Shown: piece by piece, positions 56,024 to 64,000 of the stretch
How positions within the stretch are numbered: the first letter of the stretch is position 1
Layout: each line of letters opens with the position of its first letter
Origin: Micromonospora terminaliae
GTDB taxonomy: Bacteria; Actinomycetota; Actinomycetes; Mycobacteriales; Micromonosporaceae
Assembly (NCBI RefSeq): GCF_009671205.1
Contig: NZ_CP045309.1
Coordinates: 5,536,001 to 5,600,000, forward strand
Reading direction: 5' to 3'
DNA: 64,000 nucleotides
The notes under the pieces: model-generated
Database searches by the model: none
Told to the model about the DNA's origin: nothing
What the model saw: the letters and a program-made list of their open reading frames with translations, nothing else
Made by a program: the position numbers and the translations under genes

Positions 56024-57178
56024 ATGCTTCCCGAGCGCACCGACGTCCTCGTGGTGGGGGCCGGGCCGACCGGTCTGGCCGTCGCCGCGACCCTGGCCGG
56101 GCACGGGGTGACCGCGACCGTGGTGGACCGGCTCGCCAGCCCGCCGGTCACCTCGCGGGCCGCCGTGGTGCACGCCGGCACCCTGGAGGTGCTGGACCGG
56201 ATCGGCGCCGCCGCCCCGCTGGCCGCCCACGGGCTGCCGTCGACCCGGTTCACCGTCCGCGACCGCGACCGGGTGCTGCTCACCGTCCCCTTCGACCGGT
56301 TGCCGTCCCGCTACCCGTACGCGCTGCTCGTCTCCCAGGCCGAGACCGAGGCGGTGCTGGCCGACCGGATCGCCGCGCTCGGCGGGCGGGTGCTCCGGCC
56401 GTACGAGCTGACCGGCCTCGACCTCGACGGCGCCGGCGCCACCGCGACGTTCGCGGGCGGCGGGACGGTCCGGGCCCGCTGGGTGGTCGGCGCCGACGGC
56501 ATGCGCAGCCCGGTTCGCGAGCTGGCCGGCATCGGGTTCGGCGGACCGGCCGACCCCGGTGAGTCGTTCCTGCTCGCGGACGTCCGGGTGGACAGCACGC
56601 TGCCCCGCGACCAGGTCAACCTGTTCCTGGCCCGGCAGGGTCCCCTGGTCTGGGCGCCGCTGCCCGGCGGCCTGGTCCGGCTGGTCGCCGCGGTGGCCGA
56701 CGCGCCACGGGAGCCCGGGGCGCCGCACTTCCAGGCCCTGCTCGACGAGCGGGGGCCGGCCCGGCGGCCGGACCGGGTCACCGACGTGTGCTGGAGTTCC
56801 CGGTTCCGGATCCACCACCGGATCGCGAGCACCTACCGGTCCGGCCCGGTGCTGCTCGCCGGGGATGCGGCACACGTGCACAGCCCGGCGGGCGGGCAGG
56901 GGATGAACCTCGGCCTGCGCGACGGGGTCGTCCTCGGCGACACCCTCGCCGCGGTGCTCGCCGGGGGTCCCGACACGCTCCTCGACGGGTACGCGGCCGC
57001 CCGCCGCCCGCTCGCCGAGGAGGTGCTCGGCTTCGCCGCCGGGCTGACCCGGCTCACCGCCGTCCCACCGGCCGGCCGGCCGCTGCGCGACCTGGTGCTC
57101 CGGGCCGCCTCCGCGCTGCCCCCGATCCGGCAGCGGCTGGCCGTGCGGTTGGCCGGCTTCGAACCGGCCGCCGGTTGA
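56024..57178 (+). CDS. FAD-dependent monooxygenase (PHBH/rebC-like)
   Basis: 384 residues. The Rossmann VVGAGPTGLA at ~10-19, GAD-G-M-R-S in the middle (VVGADGMRSPVRE) and GDAAHVHSPAGGQGMN near 280 are the three fingerprints of the aromatic-hydroxylase class. A C-terminal thioredoxin-like domain of some longer relatives is missing. It hydroxylates or epoxidises an unknown aromatic or antibiotic; many TetR-adjacent members inactivate rifampicin- or tetracycline-like compounds, which is a possibility and not shown. ATG 56024 follows GGAGGTGGGGC. Confidence 0.9.
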   Translation: MLPERTDVLVVGAGPTGLAVAATLAGHGVTATVVDRLASPPVTSRAAVVHAGTLEVLDRIGAAAPLAAHGLPSTRFTVRDRDRVLLTVPFDRLPSRYPYALLVSQAETEAVLADRIAALGGRVLRPYELTGLDLDGAGATATFAGGGTVRARWVVGADGMRSPVRELAGIGFGGPADPGESFLLADVRVDSTLPRDQVNLFLARQGPLVWAPLPGGLVRLVAAVADAPREPGAPHFQALLDERGPARRPDRVTDVCWSSRFRIHHRIASTYRSGPVLLAGDAAHVHSPAGGQGMNLGLRDGVVLGDTLAAVLAGGPDTLLDGYAAARRPLAEEVLGFAAGLTRLTAVPPAGRPLRDLVLRAASALPPIRQRLAVRLAGFEPAAG

Positions 57179-57205
57179 CCGTGATCCCGCGCCGCGCGGT
57201 GGTCC

Positions 57206-58441
57206 CTACGCGCCCGGCAACGGCTGGCCGGCCGCCGACGGTCGGCCCGCGCGGCGCAGCGTTCCCCACGCGCCGGCCGTGACCAGGGCGAACACCCCGG
57301 CCGCCGCCGCGACGACCCAGCCCACCCCGTACGCCTCGCCGGCGAACCCGGCCAGCGCCGCCCCGAGCGGAGCGGCGGCCAGGCCGACCACGCGTTGCGC
57401 CGCGCCGACCCGCCCGAGCAGGTCCGCCGGGACGTTCCGCTGCCCGTACGCCGACCAGAGGCTGTTCCAGATCGTGGTCCCCGACGCGAACACGGCCAGC
57501 GCCACGCCCCCGGTCAGCGGGCCGCGGGCCAGGGCGAACCCGGCCAGCGCCACGGTCTGCCCGAGCAGCACCGCGCGCAGCGCGGGCAGCGTGCCGAACC
57601 GGGTCGCCACCCGCCCGGCCACCAGTGCCCCGAGCAGCCCGCCGACCACCACTCCCGCCGCGAACAGCCCGTAGCCCTGGGGCGGCACCCGCAGCGCCCC
57701 GAGGGCGTAGAGCACCAGGACCGCCATCAGCCCGCTGATCGCCAGGTTCGACCCCGCCGAGGCGAGCGCGATCCCCCACAGCACCCGGTCCCGGCGCACC
57801 CACCGCACCCCGGCCCACGCCTCCCGCCACACCCCCGGCCCGGCCGGCCGGGGCGGCGCCGCCGGCAACGGGCGGAGAGCGAGGACGAGGGCGGCCGCCA
57901 GGGCGAAGGTCAGCGCGTCCACGGCGAACGGGAGCGCCGCGGCCAGGGCGAAGAGGAGCCCGGCCAGCGGGGTGCCGAGCAGGCCACCGGCCACGGACGT
58001 ACCGGCCTGGAGCCGGCCGTTGGCGGTGGCCAGGGCGGCCGGCGACACCAGCGACGGCAGCAGGGCGAAGGCGGACGCGTCGAAGAGCGTGCCCAGGGTG
58101 GCGAGCAGGAACGCGGCGACGGCCAGCGCGGCGACCCCGGCCCGGCCGGTGGCGACCAGCACGGCCAGCGCCGCCACCACCACGGCCCGGGCCCCGTCCA
58201 CCGCCGCCATGGTCCGGCGCCGGTCCCACCGGTCGGCGTACGCGCCGCCGAGCAGCCCGAACAGCAGCGGCGGGAGCTGCCCGGCCACGGTCACCGCGGC
58301 GATCGCCCGGGGGTCGCGGGTCAGCGCGGCGGCCAGCAGGGCGAGGGCCGGCGTGCGCAGCGCGTCGCCGAAGCGGGACGAGACGGCGGCGGACCAGAGC
58401 AACCGGTAGTCCCGGCCGAGTGCGGTAGCCGTAGCGGTCAT
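57206..58441 (-). CDS. MFS exporter, EntS/ENT-like
   Basis: 411 residues and 10-12 TM helices. Starts TATATALGRDYRLLWSAAVSSRFGDALRTPAL, characteristic of the MFS_3/EntS-like group, which often exports siderophores or macrolides. RWDRRRTMAAVDGARA is the loop after TM2-3 and GRVGAAQRVVGLAAAPLGAALAG sits near the C-terminus. I take ATG 58441; the frame continues a little upstream. It is convergent with the monooxygenase gene (27-bp gap) and divergent from the following TetR gene. Confidence 0.87.
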   Translation of the reverse strand: MTATATALGRDYRLLWSAAVSSRFGDALRTPALALLAAALTRDPRAIAAVTVAGQLPPLLFGLLGGAYADRWDRRRTMAAVDGARAVVVAALAVLVATGRAGVAALAVAAFLLATLGTLFDASAFALLPSLVSPAALATANGRLQAGTSVAGGLLGTPLAGLLFALAAALPFAVDALTFALAAALVLALRPLPAAPPRPAGPGVWREAWAGVRWVRRDRVLWGIALASAGSNLAISGLMAVLVLYALGALRVPPQGYGLFAAGVVVGGLLGALVAGRVATRFGTLPALRAVLLGQTVALAGFALARGPLTGGVALAVFASGTTIWNSLWSAYGQRNVPADLLGRVGAAQRVVGLAAAPLGAALAGFAGEAYGVGWVVAAAAGVFALVTAGAWGTLRRAGRPSAAGQPLPGA

Positions 58442-58554
58442 GCCGACGGACCCTGCGGCCTGAACCCGGTCGAGGGTCAAGCGGCCCGGGATGTGAGGCG
58501 ACCGACGGGTAACCGAGGCTCCACCGGCGCGGGCACGCGGACTAGGCTGGCCCG

Positions 58555-59178
58555 GTGGCGGTGGAACAGCAGGCGCGGGGCGCGGCGAACGGCGCGGGTG
58601 CGGGCCGGCGCCGGTCCCGGCGTGACGAGATCCTGGAGATCGCGGTCGGGCTCTTCGCGGCGCGCGGCTACCACGGGGTGTCGATGGACGACATCGGCGC
58701 CGCCGCCGGTGTCACCGGCCCGGCCCTCTACCACCACTTCGCCGGCAAGGAGGCCATGCTGGTCGCCGCGCTGATCCCGGTCAGCGAGGGGCTGCTCGCC
58801 GGCGGCCGGGAACGGGCCGCCGGCCACCCCGACGACCCGCGCGGCACGCTGGAGTCGCTGATCGACTTCCACGTCGACTTCGCGCTGGCCAACCCGGCCG
58901 TCATCGCCCTGCACCTGCACGAGCTGGACCGCCTCCCCGACGAGCCGCGCCGCCGGATCCGCCGGCTCCAGCGGATGTACGTCGAGGAGTGGGTGACCGT
59001 GCTGACCGCGCTGCACCCCGGGCTGCCGGACGGCGAGGCGCGGGTGCTCGCGCACGCCGCCTTCGGCCTCATGAACTCCACCCCGTTCCTCGGTGGCGAG
59101 GTGGACCGCCGCCGCCGTGCCGAGCTGCTGCGGGGCGCGACGCTGGCCGCGCTCCTCGCCCCCACGGACCCGGCCTGA
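58555..59178 (+). CDS. TetR-family regulator of acyl-CoA genes (predicted)
   Basis: 207 residues from GTG 58555. The HTH is RRDEILEIAVGLFAARGYHGVSMDDIGAAAGVTGPALYHHFAGKEAML in consecutive pieces (about 23-70). The ligand domain begins around 80 and contains LHLHELDRL, as in regulators of fatty-acyl/CoA ester catabolism. It reads toward the carboxylase gene, 96 bp ahead, and is the probable local regulator of the acyl-CoA cluster. Confidence 0.87.
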   Translation: MAVEQQARGAANGAGAGRRRSRRDEILEIAVGLFAARGYHGVSMDDIGAAAGVTGPALYHHFAGKEAMLVAALIPVSEGLLAGGRERAAGHPDDPRGTLESLIDFHVDFALANPAVIALHLHELDRLPDEPRRRIRRLQRMYVEEWVTVLTALHPGLPDGEARVLAHAAFGLMNSTPFLGGEVDRRRRAELLRGATLAALLAPTDPA

Positions 59179-59190
59179 CGACCGGCGCTC

Positions 59191-59206
59191 CTTAACGTGC
59201 GTTAAG
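59191..59206. promoter_or_regulatory. Palindrome upstream of the biotin carboxylase gene
   Basis: CTTAACGTGCGTTAAG is a perfect 7+2+7 palindrome between the TetR gene and the carboxylase; its AACGNNCGTT core recurs at 61808. A TetR binding site is likely. Confidence 0.6.
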
Positions 59207-59230
59207 CACGCGCGCCCTCCGCGTGTTATG

Positions 59231-59272
59231 AAGGGGCCCCTGCTATGCAAGAGGCGTCAAGAAGGGACCCTT
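59231..59272. repeat. Short palindromic repeat element
   Basis: AGGGGCCCCT and GAAGGGACCCTTC palindromes flank TGCTATGCAAGAGGCGTC. I recall closely similar AAGGGGCCCTT elements dispersed between genes in this family; dispersal cannot be tested here. Confidence 0.5.
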
Positions 59273-59274
59273 CC

Positions 59275-60612
<1,338 letters not shown>

Positions 60613-60673
60613 CGCCCGGGTGGGATGCTGGAATTACCCATCACGTAACACCGTCACAGTGAGGTGACCCCTT

Positions 60674-61594
60674 ATGGCGGAACTGCCGGACTTCGTCTCC
60701 ATCCGGGAGGTCGGGCCGCGGGACGGGCTCCAGAACGAGGAGCCGATCCCCACCGACGCCAAGGTGCGGCTGCTCGACGCGCTCTCCGGCACCGGCGTGC
60801 GACGGATCGAGGCCGTCTCGTTCGTGCATCCGAAGGCGATCCCGCAGATGGCCGACGCCGACGAGGTGTGGCAGCGGGCCGCGAAGGCCGACGGGGTGCG
60901 CTACTCCGCGCTCGTGCCGAACACCCGCGGCGCGCAGCGCGCCCTCGCCGCCGGCTTCACCGAGATCGAGGTGGTGGTCTCGGCCAGCGACACGCACAAC
61001 CGGCGCAACGTCAACCGGTCCACCGAGGAGTCGCTCGACGACATCGCCGAGCTGATCGACCTGCTGCACGGCGCGGGCGCGGCCGCCGAGGTGATCGTGG
61101 CGACCAGCTTCGGCTGCCCGTACGAGGGGGACGTCGACCCGAAGCGGGTGGCCGGCATCGTCGACCGGGTCGTCCGGGACGGCGCCGACCGGGTGGCCTT
61201 CGGCGACACCACGGGCATGGGTACGCCCCGGCGGGTCCGCGAGCTCGTCACGGCGGTCCGGGACCGCAACGCCCACGTGCCGGTGCTGCTGCACTTCCAC
61301 AACACCCGGGGTACCGCGCTGGCCAACATGCTCACCGCCATGGAACTCGGCATCACCGAGTTCGACGCCAGCGTCGGCGGCCTCGGCGGCTGCCCGTACG
61401 CCCCGGGGGCCAGCGGCAACCTGGCCACCGAGGAGGCCGTGCACATGCTGCACGACATGGGCATCGACACCGGGATCGACCTGGACGCCCTCGTCGAGGC
61501 CGCCGAGCTGGCCGAGCACCTGGTCGGCAAGAAGCTCCCGTCGGGCGTCCTCCGCGCCGGCCCGCGCACCCGCCTGACCCCGATCCCCTCCTGA
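60674..61594 (+). CDS. Hydroxymethylglutaryl-CoA lyase
   Basis: 306 residues. It cleaves HMG-CoA to acetoacetate and acetyl-CoA, the last step of leucine catabolism. The TIM-barrel motifs are IREVGPRDGLQNE near 9-21, ATSFGCPYEGDV, HFHNTRGTALANM (metal His) and the signature VGGLGGCPYAPGASGN with its reactive Cys. It is 61 bp after the carboxylase gene. GTGAGGTGACCCCTT supplies the RBS. The hairpin at 61664 follows. Confidence 0.94.
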   Translation: MAELPDFVSIREVGPRDGLQNEEPIPTDAKVRLLDALSGTGVRRIEAVSFVHPKAIPQMADADEVWQRAAKADGVRYSALVPNTRGAQRALAAGFTEIEVVVSASDTHNRRNVNRSTEESLDDIAELIDLLHGAGAAAEVIVATSFGCPYEGDVDPKRVAGIVDRVVRDGADRVAFGDTTGMGTPRRVRELVTAVRDRNAHVPVLLHFHNTRGTALANMLTAMELGITEFDASVGGLGGCPYAPGASGNLATEEAVHMLHDMGIDTGIDLDALVEAAELAEHLVGKKLPSGVLRAGPRTRLTPIPS

Positions 61595-61663
61595 CGCCAG
61601 CCCTCACTCCCGCCCCGCGCCCGCTCACCCCGCTCGCCCCGCGAAGCCCGCTCACCCCGCGAA

Positions 61664-61723
61664 GTTGATCAATAAGTTTGCGTCAGATTCCGGCCCCGTC
61701 CTGACGCAAACTTCTTGATCAAC
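61664..61723. repeat. Long inverted repeat / hairpin
   Basis: Arms of 23 bp (61664-61686 and 61701-61723), starting GTTGATCAA and ending CTTGATCAAC with GACGCAAACTT inside, pair with a single mismatch around a 14-base loop. It could be a terminator for the HMG-CoA lyase unit or a dispersed REP-like element. Confidence 0.85.
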
Positions 61724-61807
61724 AACGGCAGCGGACGGGCGGCGGGTAGGCGGCGGGTCGGCGCGCGGGCAGGCAGGTCGCCGGACCGGGCGGGAATGCG
61801 CTAGCCT

Positions 61808-61817
61808 AACGATCGTT
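61808..61817. promoter_or_regulatory. Operator-like palindrome before the carboxyltransferase
   Basis: AACGATCGTT is a perfect palindrome 49 bp before the start codon; it shares the AACGNNCGTT core with the site at 59191. Confidence 0.55.
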
Positions 61818-61866
61818 CAGGTCGGTCGGCGCGCTCACGAGGCGGCCGGTGGCAAGGGGAGTCGGC

Positions 61867-63399
61867 GTGACGCTCGACGGTGAGGCCCTGGAGCAGCTGC
61901 GCAAGCGCGCCAAGGCCGGCGGTGCGGACAAGTACCACGCGGCGAACGCCGCCAAGGGCAAGCTCTTCGCCCGCGAGCGGGTCGCGTACCTGGTCGACGA
62001 GGGCTCCTTCGTCGAGGACGGGCTCTACGCCAACGCGATGGCCGAGGGGCTGCCCGCCGACGGCGTGGTCACCGGTACGGCCACCATCGACGGCCGGCCG
62101 GTCTGCCTCATGGCGAACGACTCCACGGTGAAGGCCGGCAGCTGGGGCGCCCGGACGGTCGAGAAGATCATCCGGATCATCGAGCGGGCCTACTCGACCA
62201 GCGTGCCCATGGTCTACCTGGTCGACTCGGCCGGCGCCCGGATCACCGACCAGGTCGACCTCTTCCCCGGCCGCCGCGGCGCCGGCAAGATCTTCTGGAA
62301 CCAGGTCCGCGCCTCTGGTTCGATCCCGCAGGTCTGCGCCCTGTTCGGGCCGAGCGCGGCGGGCGGCGCGTACATCCCGGCGTTCTGCGACGTGGTCGCC
62401 ATGGTCGAGGGCAACGCCAGCATGTACCTCGGCTCGGACCGGATGGTCGAGATGGTCACCGGCGAGAAGACCACGCTGGAGGCGATGGGCGGGGCCAAGG
62501 TGCACTGCGCCGAGTCCGGCGTCGGTCACTTCCTCTGCAAGACCGAGAACGACGCGCTCGACGTGGTCCGGACGTACCTGTCCTACCTGCCGTCGAACTG
62601 GCAGCAGGAGCCGCCGGCCGCCGAGGCCGTGGACGCGCCGGAGAAGGCCGACCTGGCCGCGCTGGTCCCGGCCAGCGAGCGGCAGGCGTTCGACATGCGC
62701 CGGTACGTCAAGGGCCTGCTCGACGAGGGCAGCTTCTTCGAGATCCAGGCGCTCTGGGCCAAGGAGCTGACCATCGGCTTCGGCCGGCTGAACGGCGAGG
62801 TCGTCGGCGTGGTCGGCAACAACTCCATGTTCAAGGGCGGCGTGCTCTTCGTCGACTCGGCCGACAAGGCGACCCGGTTCGTGCAGCTCTGCGACGCGTT
62901 CAACGTGCCGCTGCTGTTCCTGTCCGACGTGCCCGGGTTCATGGTCGGCAGTGCCGTGGAGAAGCAGGGCATCATCCGGCACGGCGCCAAGATGATCACG
63001 GCGATCTCCGAGGCGACCGTACCCAAGATCTGCGTGGTGGTCCGCAAGGCCTACGGCGCCGGCCTCTACGCGATGGCCGGCCCCGGCTTCGAGCCGGACG
63101 CGACGATCGCGCTGCCCACCGCGAAGATCGCGGTGATGGGGGCGGAGGCCGCGGTCAACGCCGTCTACGCCAACAAGATCGCCGCGATCGAGGACGAGGC
63201 CGAGCGGGCCGCTTTCGTCGCCGCGAAGCGCGAGGAGTACGAGCGCGACATCGACATCGTCCGGCTCGCCAGCGAGCTGGTGGTGGACGCCATCGTCGAG
63301 CCGCACGAGCTGCGCGCCGAACTGGTCCGCCGGTTCGCCGCCGCGCGCGGCAAGGAGCGGCACTTCGCGAAGCGCCGGCACGGCGTCACCCCGGTCTGA
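61867..63399 (+). CDS. Acyl-CoA carboxylase beta subunit (carboxyltransferase)
   Basis: 510 residues. It transfers CO2 from carboxybiotin to an acyl-CoA. N-half: VDSAGARITDQVDLFPGRRGAGKIF and FGPSAAGGAYIPAF; C-half: LLFLSDVPGFMVGSAVEKQGIIRHGAKMI in part and VVRKAYGAGLYAM. Length (~520) and wording are those of methylcrotonyl-/geranyl-CoA-type carboxyltransferases. I use GTG 61867 with AAGGGGAG upstream; GTG 61849 is an alternative. Together with the biotin carboxylase, HMG-CoA lyase and acyl-CoA dehydrogenase it suggests leucine breakdown. Confidence 0.93.
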   Translation: MTLDGEALEQLRKRAKAGGADKYHAANAAKGKLFARERVAYLVDEGSFVEDGLYANAMAEGLPADGVVTGTATIDGRPVCLMANDSTVKAGSWGARTVEKIIRIIERAYSTSVPMVYLVDSAGARITDQVDLFPGRRGAGKIFWNQVRASGSIPQVCALFGPSAAGGAYIPAFCDVVAMVEGNASMYLGSDRMVEMVTGEKTTLEAMGGAKVHCAESGVGHFLCKTENDALDVVRTYLSYLPSNWQQEPPAAEAVDAPEKADLAALVPASERQAFDMRRYVKGLLDEGSFFEIQALWAKELTIGFGRLNGEVVGVVGNNSMFKGGVLFVDSADKATRFVQLCDAFNVPLLFLSDVPGFMVGSAVEKQGIIRHGAKMITAISEATVPKICVVVRKAYGAGLYAMAGPGFEPDATIALPTAKIAVMGAEAAVNAVYANKIAAIEDEAERAAFVAAKREEYERDIDIVRLASELVVDAIVEPHELRAELVRRFAAARGKERHFAKRRHGVTPV

Positions 63400-63480
63400 C
63401 CCACCCGATCCGCACCACCGACCCCGGCGTCACGAGCGCCCGGGCGGCCCGTCCACAGGGGCATCCCACAGGAGGATCAG

Positions 63481-64000
63481 ATGGACTTCCGGCTCAGCGA
63501 GGAACAAGAGGCGCTGCGGGAGAGCGTGCGGGACTTCGCCCGCGAGGTGGTCGCGCCCGCCGTCGCCGAGCACTACGAGCAGCACACCTTCCCGTACGAG
63601 ATCGTCCGCCAGATGGGCAAGATGGGCCTGTTCGGCCTTCCCTTCGCGGAGGAGCACGGCGGCATGGGCGGCGACTACTTCGCGCTCTGCCTGGCCCTGG
63701 AGGAGCTGGCCCGGGTCGACTCCAGCGTGGCCATCACCCTGGAGGCGGCGGTCTCGCTCGGCGCGATGCCCATCTACCGGTTCGGCACCGACGAGCAGAA
63801 GGCCCGGTGGCTGCCGAAGCTGCTGAGCGGCGAGGCCCTCGCGGGCTTCGGGCTCACCGAGCCGGGCACCGGCTCGGACGCGGGCGGCACGCAGACGCGG
63901 GCCGTCCTGGACGGCGACGAGTGGGTGATCAACGGCTCGAAGGCGTTCATCACGAACTCCGGCACCGACATCACCTCGCTGGTCACGGTCACGGCGGTCA
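63481..64000 (+). CDS. Acyl-CoA dehydrogenase (cut by window end)
   Basis: The first 173 residues are present and the gene runs off the window. It begins MDFRLSEEQEALRESVRDFA. It has GLFGLPFAEEHGGMGGDYFA, LEELARVDSSVA, and the FAD/substrate segment GFGLTEPGTGSDAGG, the usual T-E-P-x-x-G-S-D motif. Position after the carboxyltransferase points to isovaleryl-CoA dehydrogenase, but the catalytic glutamate is beyond the window. AGGAGGATCAG is the RBS for ATG 63481. Confidence 0.92.
   Translation, partial: MDFRLSEEQEALRESVRDFAREVVAPAVAEHYEQHTFPYEIVRQMGKMGLFGLPFAEEHGGMGGDYFALCLALEELARVDSSVAITLEAAVSLGAMPIYRFGTDEQKARWLPKLLSGEALAGFGLTEPGTGSDAGGTQTRAVLDGDEWVINGSKAFITNSGTDITSLVTVTAV

Overview
The window is about 64 kb of very GC-rich chromosome carrying the replication origin of an actinobacterium, most likely Micromonospora or another member of the Micromonosporaceae. 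The grounds are the gene order rpmH-dnaA-dnaN-gnd-recF-dciA-gyrB-gyrA-DUF3566-tRNA-Ile-tRNA-Ala, actinobacterial DnaA boxes (TTGTCCACA type), frequent GTG starts, and protein wording typical of that family. The genus is an inference from memory of the family, not a database match.

Layout. 0-2.6 kb: a PLP aminotransferase and a D-Ala-D-Ala ligase. 2.6-5.5 kb: a HIT-like protein and a 2-kb non-coding segment with four parS sites, a small DnaA-box cluster and two minisatellite arrays. 5.5-13.05 kb, all on the minus strand: MazG-like hydrolase, ParB, ParA (two parS sites inside its gene), RsmG with a very long repetitive N-terminus, Jag/KhpB, YidC, YidD, RnpA and RpmH. 13.05-27.5 kb, mostly plus strand: dnaA, oriC (15.49-16.26 kb), dnaN, gnd, recF, dciA, an OhrR-type regulator, gyrB, gyrA and a DUF3566 membrane protein. 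Genes on both sides of oriC are mainly transcribed away from it. 27.6-27.94 kb: tRNA-Ile(GAT), a DLW-39-type mini-gene and tRNA-Ala(TGC).

28-49 kb is mixed housekeeping and accessory content: VOC proteins, a P-loop kinase, two aminoglycoside-phosphotransferase-fold proteins, an ArsR/hydrolase divergent pair, TsaC/Sua5, GNAT, two CBS proteins, an MBL hydrolase, a 1520-residue CtpI-like P-type ATPase, an MFS exporter, a GAP-family protein, a YbaK-like deacylase, a FrnE-like DsbA protein, SufE and ProRS. A seventh, sequence-perfect parS lies alone at 45.73 kb.

49.7-58.4 kb: a co-directional pair of Pro-rich, membrane-anchored extracellular proteins (PQQ-type propeller and HExxH metalloprotease), an SGNH hydrolase, a rhodanese-type sulfurtransferase, a TetR/FAD-monooxygenase divergent pair and an MFS exporter. 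58.5-64 kb: a probable leucine/branched acyl-CoA catabolic cluster (TetR, biotin carboxylase, HMG-CoA lyase, carboxyltransferase, acyl-CoA dehydrogenase cut by the window end), with an AACGNNCGTT palindrome ahead of both transcription units and a large hairpin between them.

No rRNA, CRISPR array, IS element or prophage was seen. The most interesting non-standard signals are the parS/DnaA-box/minisatellite segment, the DnaA boxes between gyrB and gyrA, the paired surface proteins with an isolated 16-bp palindrome, and the RsmG extension.
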